Below, piece by piece: positions 59,938-64,000 of a stretch of DNA of 64,000 nt. Source of the DNA: Paenibacillus azoreducens (GTDB lineage Bacteria > Bacillota > Bacilli > Paenibacillales > Paenibacillaceae); contig NZ_AP025343.1 in assembly GCF_021654775.1 (NCBI RefSeq), forward strand, positions 3,563,501-3,627,500, written 5' to 3'. The notes under the pieces were generated by a model. That model saw only the letters and a program-made list of their open reading frames with translations. It had not been told where the DNA came from and did no database searches. Each line of letters begins with the position of its first letter. Within the stretch, counting starts at the first letter, position 1. The translations under genes and the position numbers were made by a program.

Positions 59938-61404
59938 ATGTCAAACAAATTCGCAGCTCAAACCCTTAACGAGCCGGGAGGGTTCTCAATGAAGAGAATC
60001 GTCGCCTCCCTTCTTGCCGTCGTGATCGGCACCTTCATGGTTATTCTTGACAGCACGGTCGTGAACGTCGCCATTCCTACGCTGGTCGACAATTTTGACA
60101 GTACGCTGCATACCATTCAATGGTCCGTAACCGCTTATACGCTGTCCTTATCCGCCGTTATTCCCCTTGCCGGTTGGATGTCGGATAAATTCCGTGCCAA
60201 ACGCGTATTCCTGGTCTCCATCGGCCTGTTTACCTTCGGTTCGGTCCTGTGTGCTTTTGCTCAAACTCCCTCCCAGTTGATCATTTTCCGTATTCTTCAG
60301 GGGCTGGGCGGCGGCATGGTATCTCCGATCGGAATGGCCATGGTTTACCGCATTGCGCCTCCGGAGAAAAGAGGCACAATTATCGGAATGTTCGGAATTC
60401 CGATGCTTCTGGCTCCCGCCCTTGGGCCCGTTTTATCCGGCTGGCTCGTTGAATACGTTAGCTGGCAGTGGATATTCTTGATCAATCTGCCTATCGGCAT
60501 TCTCGGCATTGTGATTGGAAACAAGTTTTTGCCAAACTTTCCGGGGCATGAGGCACCGCATTTGGATATTTTAGGTATGATTTTAGGACCGATTGCCTTT
60601 GCCTTGATCACGTTCGGCATCAGCGAAGGAAGCGTCAGCTGGACATCGGACCGGGCATTGTCCGGTCTCATCATCGGAGGTGCCGCACTGGCAGCGTTTA
60701 TCGTATCGTGTCTGATCAAAGAGCAGCCATTGCTGGAGCTTAGGGTGTTTAAATCTTTGGATTTCACCCGCGGCATCGTGGCCTCGTGGATCATGCAAAC
60801 CGCTTTGTTTGGTACGGTGCTTCTTTTTCCGCTCCTGCTTCAGCAGGTTAAGCACTACTCGCCGCTGGCAACGGGGCTCATCTTGCTGCCACAGGCTGCC
60901 GGTTCGATGATTTTCATGCCGCTCGCCGGCCGTATTTTTGATAAAGTGGGGGCTCGTCCACCCCTGATTGCCGGGATGACGTTGATTACGGGCGGGCTGT
61001 TCTTTATGTCTTTCCTGCAGTCCGATACCCCGTTGGCATATATGATGATGACCTTGTTCTTACTCGGATCGGGGATGGGTCTGTCCATGATGTCATTGAA
61101 CACCCATGTGCTGAACGCGACTCCGCGTCATTTGGTCAGCCGGGTCACTCCCCTGACAAGCGCTTCGCAGCAGGTCGTGACTTCGCTTGCCATCGCAGGC
61201 TTTACTGGGTACTTATCATCACGGATGACGGTCCATCTAAGTCGGGTGTCGGCGAAGCAAGGCATGCTGGAAGCTGGCATAGCCTCTTTCCGAGAGACCT
61301 TTTTTGCAGCTGCATTCATCGCGTGCGCTGGACTTGTCCTAAGCTTCTTTATCCGCAAACCCAAGCCGGTTCCGGCAGAAGCATCCGAGCCCGAGATGGC
61401 CTGA
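59938..61404 (+). CDS. DHA2 family MFS drug exporter (EmrB/QacA-type)
   Basis: 488 aa, 14-helix proton antiporter for drugs or toxic compounds. The first helix carries the DHA2 motif LDSTVVNVAIPTLV, and motif A-like SDKFRAKRVF and the LQGLGGGMVSPIG (motif C-like GxxxG) follow. Two starts are possible: ATG at 59938, weak site, and ATG at 59989, with a strong GGGAGGG six bases upstream; the latter removes a 17-residue cytosolic tail. It is expressed from a strong promoter under a large operator-like palindrome. Downstream genes encode a small membrane protein and a lipase-like enzyme. Confidence 0.9.
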   Translation: MSNKFAAQTLNEPGGFSMKRIVASLLAVVIGTFMVILDSTVVNVAIPTLVDNFDSTLHTIQWSVTAYTLSLSAVIPLAGWMSDKFRAKRVFLVSIGLFTFGSVLCAFAQTPSQLIIFRILQGLGGGMVSPIGMAMVYRIAPPEKRGTIIGMFGIPMLLAPALGPVLSGWLVEYVSWQWIFLINLPIGILGIVIGNKFLPNFPGHEAPHLDILGMILGPIAFALITFGISEGSVSWTSDRALSGLIIGGAALAAFIVSCLIKEQPLLELRVFKSLDFTRGIVASWIMQTALFGTVLLFPLLLQQVKHYSPLATGLILLPQAAGSMIFMPLAGRIFDKVGARPPLIAGMTLITGGLFFMSFLQSDTPLAYMMMTLFLLGSGMGLSMMSLNTHVLNATPRHLVSRVTPLTSASQQVVTSLAIAGFTGYLSSRMTVHLSRVSAKQGMLEAGIASFRETFFAAAFIACAGLVLSFFIRKPKPVPAEASEPEMA

Positions 61405-61516
61405 AAGGGTTCCGTGCGAATACGATGCTTTTCATGAGTGTCCCCTTGTCCCGATTGGCGATGGGATGCAATGCGGATCCGGTGTCGGGAAATTCAAATT
61501 GCTGGAGGGATGGATC

Positions 61517-61795
61517 ATGAGTCCGTTTGCTGAATTCAAGGTAACGACTGTCGTTGTTGTCCTTTCTTTTTTATTATCGATTGCCGTGATGGGTTTTTGT
61601 CCCCTTCACATTCCGATTCATTTTAACGGTGGACATGCCGATCGGTTCATTAATAAGTATGTTGGACTGTATATCTTTCCGGTGCTGATGGCCATCGCGC
61701 TGCTTCTGCAGAAATTGGAGTTCAAAACGGTCTGGGGAATCTACTTCTGCGGGCTGCTCCATCTCTATCTGCTCTACAATGCCGTCGTCATTTGA
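61517..61795 (+). CDS. DUF1648-like small membrane protein
   Basis: 92 aa membrane protein with three hydrophobic helices. IPIHFNGGHADRFINKYVGL matches the DUF1648 signature (P-x-H-F/W-N-x-x-G) that is seen at the N terminus of SdpI-type immunity and sensor proteins. It is only the N-terminal third of an SdpI-type protein. GGAGGG seven bases upstream supports the ATG at 61517. It lies between the MFS and hydrolase genes with short gaps, so probably in one operon. Confidence 0.65.
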   Translation: MSPFAEFKVTTVVVVLSFLLSIAVMGFCPLHIPIHFNGGHADRFINKYVGLYIFPVLMAIALLLQKLEFKTVWGIYFCGLLHLYLLYNAVVI

Positions 61796-61840
61796 CTTTT
61801 GCAATGACTACAAATACGATAACTTGGAGGATGGAAGACT

Positions 61841-63319
61841 TTGAGGTTTTTCGAAATTATTCTTGTGTTGCTGATTTTCTTTCTTCCGATGCTGTTCATA
61901 TGGAAACCACGCTTTGTCCAAATATCCCGATCGTTTGCGTTTGCTTCGCTTTTGGCTGCATTGATTTTACAGATGGTTGTGGATGGGTACCGATTGCAGA
62001 TGGTCCCTGCGTATGCAGCTGCAATTGTCATGATACTGATCCTATGCATAACCTGGAGAAAACCGCAGCGAGCCGAGAGCAGCCGGAGGGGTTGGAAAGC
62101 CACCCTTTGGACAATCGTGGTTCTTATATCCTTTGGGGTTATGGCTGCTCCTCCAATGCTTATGCCCGTTTTCGCCTTTGAAAATCCGACCGGCCCCTAT
62201 CAGGTGGGGACGACGGTATTGCATTGGACGGATTTTGGCCGGAAGGACGAAAACGCATCTGATTCTAATGCGCATCGGGAGCTGATGGTACAGTTATGGT
62301 ATCCTGCAGCTACAACAGATTCTATGCGGATTGAACCTTATATCCGTCACGTGAAGGCCGTAACCCAAGGACTCGAAAGCGCCCTTTCCTTTCAGTCGTG
62401 GACGCTTGAACACCTGAGTCTTGTACAGTCGCATGCTTATACGGACGCCCCTTTGTCCGATGTCGAGAACCGGTATCCCGTCTTGATCTTTTCCCACGGC
62501 ATGACGGGCTTTCGAAACCAGAATACGTTTCAGGTCGAAGAGCTGGCCAGCCATGGATATATCGTGGTTGGCATCGATCACGCATATGATGCGGCGGCGA
62601 CCGTTTATCCGGACGGAAGGGAAATTTTGATGAAGAAAAGCAACTTGAGCGGATTCGGCGATTTTGACCGCCATATGCCCCTTTGGGTCGGCGACGTGAC
62701 TTTTGTATTGAACCAACTGCAAAACCTGAACAACAATGGGTACAAAGGGAAATTCAAAGACCGCCTCGATCTGACCCGCACCGGGATGTTTGGGCACTCC
62801 TACGGCGGCGCCGCCGCGGCACAAATGCTCTTGAAGGATTCGCGCATATTGGCAGCTATCAACATGGATGGAACGCTTTATGGCGGTCCACCTCCTGAAA
62901 GCGGTATGACGAAGCCATATTTGCAAATGAATGGAGAACAAAGCATCGATAAGTCCGTGTTCGAAAGGTCGCTGGACAAGGCGATCGCGCGGAGCGGAAA
63001 ATCCAGGGGATCCTATGAAGCGTTTTGGGATGAGACCGTAAGACGCCGGAACCTTGCCTTGCAAAGCGGCGGCTACACGATGACGATCCCGAATACGTCC
63101 CATATGAGTTTTACGGATTTTCATCTGTTTTCTCCGCTTCTATCCGGTAAGAAAGAACAACCACGTGAGGTGCATCGAATCATCAACGAGGTGAGCCTAG
63201 CCTTTTTTGACCAATATGTCAAAGGTAAAGGCCATTCAGAGATGAACGAAGTGTCCAAGAAGTATCCGCAAATTCATTTGATTCAGCCGAATCATGAACG
63301 GAATGCCTCCAATCTTTAG
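61841..63319 (+). CDS. PAF-acetylhydrolase-like alpha/beta hydrolase with membrane N terminus
   Basis: 492 aa. The first 115 residues contain three to four hydrophobic helices; the remainder is a serine hydrolase of the platelet-activating factor acetylhydrolase (isoform II) type. VLIFSHGMTGFRNQN is the oxyanion strand, GMFGHSYGGAAAA the nucleophile elbow, and IPNTSHMSFTD the His loop. It is probably an extracytoplasmic lipase or esterase. The start TTG at 61841 is ten bases after GGAGG. Likely co-transcribed with the MFS gene. Confidence 0.83.
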   Translation: MRFFEIILVLLIFFLPMLFIWKPRFVQISRSFAFASLLAALILQMVVDGYRLQMVPAYAAAIVMILILCITWRKPQRAESSRRGWKATLWTIVVLISFGVMAAPPMLMPVFAFENPTGPYQVGTTVLHWTDFGRKDENASDSNAHRELMVQLWYPAATTDSMRIEPYIRHVKAVTQGLESALSFQSWTLEHLSLVQSHAYTDAPLSDVENRYPVLIFSHGMTGFRNQNTFQVEELASHGYIVVGIDHAYDAAATVYPDGREILMKKSNLSGFGDFDRHMPLWVGDVTFVLNQLQNLNNNGYKGKFKDRLDLTRTGMFGHSYGGAAAAQMLLKDSRILAAINMDGTLYGGPPPESGMTKPYLQMNGEQSIDKSVFERSLDKAIARSGKSRGSYEAFWDETVRRRNLALQSGGYTMTIPNTSHMSFTDFHLFSPLLSGKKEQPREVHRIINEVSLAFFDQYVKGKGHSEMNEVSKKYPQIHLIQPNHERNASNL

Positions 63320-63512
63320 ATCGCTGGGACAAAATGCAGATGCTTCCCTTCCGCAAATCCAGACTTAGATGATCGGAAGTAGTGATGACATAGGCAAAAA
63401 GCGTTAAGATAGATTCGATGTATCAAAAAATTTTGACCTGAACCTTGTGTTCGGAAACATACCTAAGCTTGATATGAATTCTTATTAGACGTCACTGAAG
63501 GAGGCGGCACGG

Positions 63513-64000
63513 ATGAGTGTGCTGAAGGAGAAGATTTTGCAGTCGGCGATTCGGCTGTTTACGGAACAAGGGTATCAGGCGACATCCATACAGGATATCG
63601 CCGATGATTGCAGCATTGCCAAGGGTTCGCTTTACAAGCATTTCAGCTCGAAAGAAGAACTGTACATCAGTATTTTGGAGAGGCGTCAGCGGGACATGAT
63701 CGATGCGGTGGATCGAATCCGAAAAATGCAGCTGCCCAAAAGGGAAACCTACTTGGAGGAGCTTGCCTACCAATTCGATTTTTACGTGGAGCACGGCTAT
63801 TATATTTCGCGCGATCATAACGAGCTCCCTCCCGTCAACAACGATAAAATCGAAAACGTTCTGAGCATGATGAGAAGAAGCATGTTTCTGTATTATCAAG
63901 ATATGCTGACAAGGCAGTACGGGGCGGACATCGACCAATGGAAATGGGATGCCACCGCTTTGCTTAACGGCCTCATCCGGGAATATACGTTTCACCTGTT
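63513..64000 (+). CDS. TetR family regulator, cut by the window end
   Basis: N-terminal 162 residues of a TetR/AcrR regulator: LKEKILQSAIRLFTEQGYQA and IADDCSIAKGSLYKHFSSKE form the helix-turn-helix. The C terminus lies beyond base 64000. AAGGAGG eight bases before the ATG at 63513 is an excellent site. It follows the exporter/hydrolase genes by 190 bases and is a plausible repressor of that operon through the palindrome at 59824-59865. Confidence 0.88.
   Translation, partial: MSVLKEKILQSAIRLFTEQGYQATSIQDIADDCSIAKGSLYKHFSSKEELYISILERRQRDMIDAVDRIRKMQLPKRETYLEELAYQFDFYVEHGYYISRDHNELPPVNNDKIENVLSMMRRSMFLYYQDMLTRQYGADIDQWKWDATALLNGLIREYTFHL

Noticed and set aside
62294..63124. Minus-strand frame of 276 codons
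   Set aside because: Antisense to the PAF-acetylhydrolase-like gene, which shows catalytic motifs; composition is typical of a shadow frame.
1..64000. tRNA, rRNA, T-box and metabolite riboswitches
   Set aside because: I looked for GGTTCGAA-type T-loops, T-box motifs and common riboswitch cores and found none that I could support by reading.

Overview
The window looks like a chromosome segment from a spore-forming Firmicute of the Paenibacillaceae, most likely Paenibacillus. The evidence is a YesM/YesN two-component pair beside an Lpl-type sugar ABC operon, a class III fructose-1,6-bisphosphatase, a YjcZ-like small sporulation protein, a YheC/YheD ATP-grasp protein, AGGAGG-type ribosome binding sites throughout, and frequent TTG/GTG starts. 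No rRNA, tRNA, CRISPR array, prophage or intact transposase was seen. Genus assignment is inference.

Layout. 1-3.4 kb: a DedA-PAP2 fusion gene, then a patch of gene remnants and an alpha/beta hydrolase. 3.5-10.4 kb (minus): a solute-binding lipoprotein and two LplB/LplC-type permeases behind a CcpA cre-like site, a terminator, then a YesM-type kinase and YesN-type AraC regulator. 11.7-17.9 kb (minus): the most notable locus, a thiazole/oxazole-modified peptide (TOMM) cluster of the heterocycloanthracin/sonorensin type. It has an 83-residue precursor with a Cys-X-X repeat core, a ThiF-like maturation protein, a YcaO cyclodehydratase with a fused leader-binding region, and a SagB-type dehydrogenase. 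A terminator and a 166-bp MITE-like element lie between the precursor and the enzyme operon.

18.2-25.9 kb: a remnant of a secreted glycosidase-like gene, an OmpR/kinase pair, a MurG paralog overlapping a CapD/PseB-like sugar-nucleotide enzyme, and, divergent from them across a paired operator-like inverted repeat, the full-length secreted glycosidase-like gene. 26.3-32.2 kb (minus): a broken M29 aminopeptidase, then an acyl-CoA catabolic operon (AtuA family, AtuA-like small protein, acyl-CoA dehydrogenase, enoyl-CoA hydratase, carboxylase beta subunit) without a biotin carboxylase. 32.5-44.7 kb: mostly single genes (secreted small protein, Fbp, orphan EutQ-like cupin, hydrolases, YheC/D, TVP38, a TetR-MetAP operon with its own operator, a LysR gene divergent from a MetX-like hydrolase). 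44.8-46.2 kb: a decayed second copy of the DedA-PAP2 gene beside a broken ChrB-like gene.

46.4-59.7 kb: YjcZ, a TetR/NmrA-type reductase divergent pair, decayed TetR and FAD-monooxygenase genes, an M42 peptidase, a methyltransferase, a thioredoxin-reductase-like protein with an Rrf2 regulator nearby, a uridine-kinase-like protein, an RCC1-repeat protein with a DUF6273-like partner, and a regulator with two MerR-type DNA-binding domains. 59.8-64.0 kb (plus): a drug-efflux type MFS gene with a strong promoter and large operator, a DUF1648-like small membrane protein, a PAF-acetylhydrolase-like enzyme and a TetR gene cut by the window end.

Gene decay is a theme: about fifteen recognisable broken genes or fragments and several families of dispersed hairpin or MITE-like repeats lie between intact operons, which suggests a genome that has gone through mobile-element expansion and reduction.
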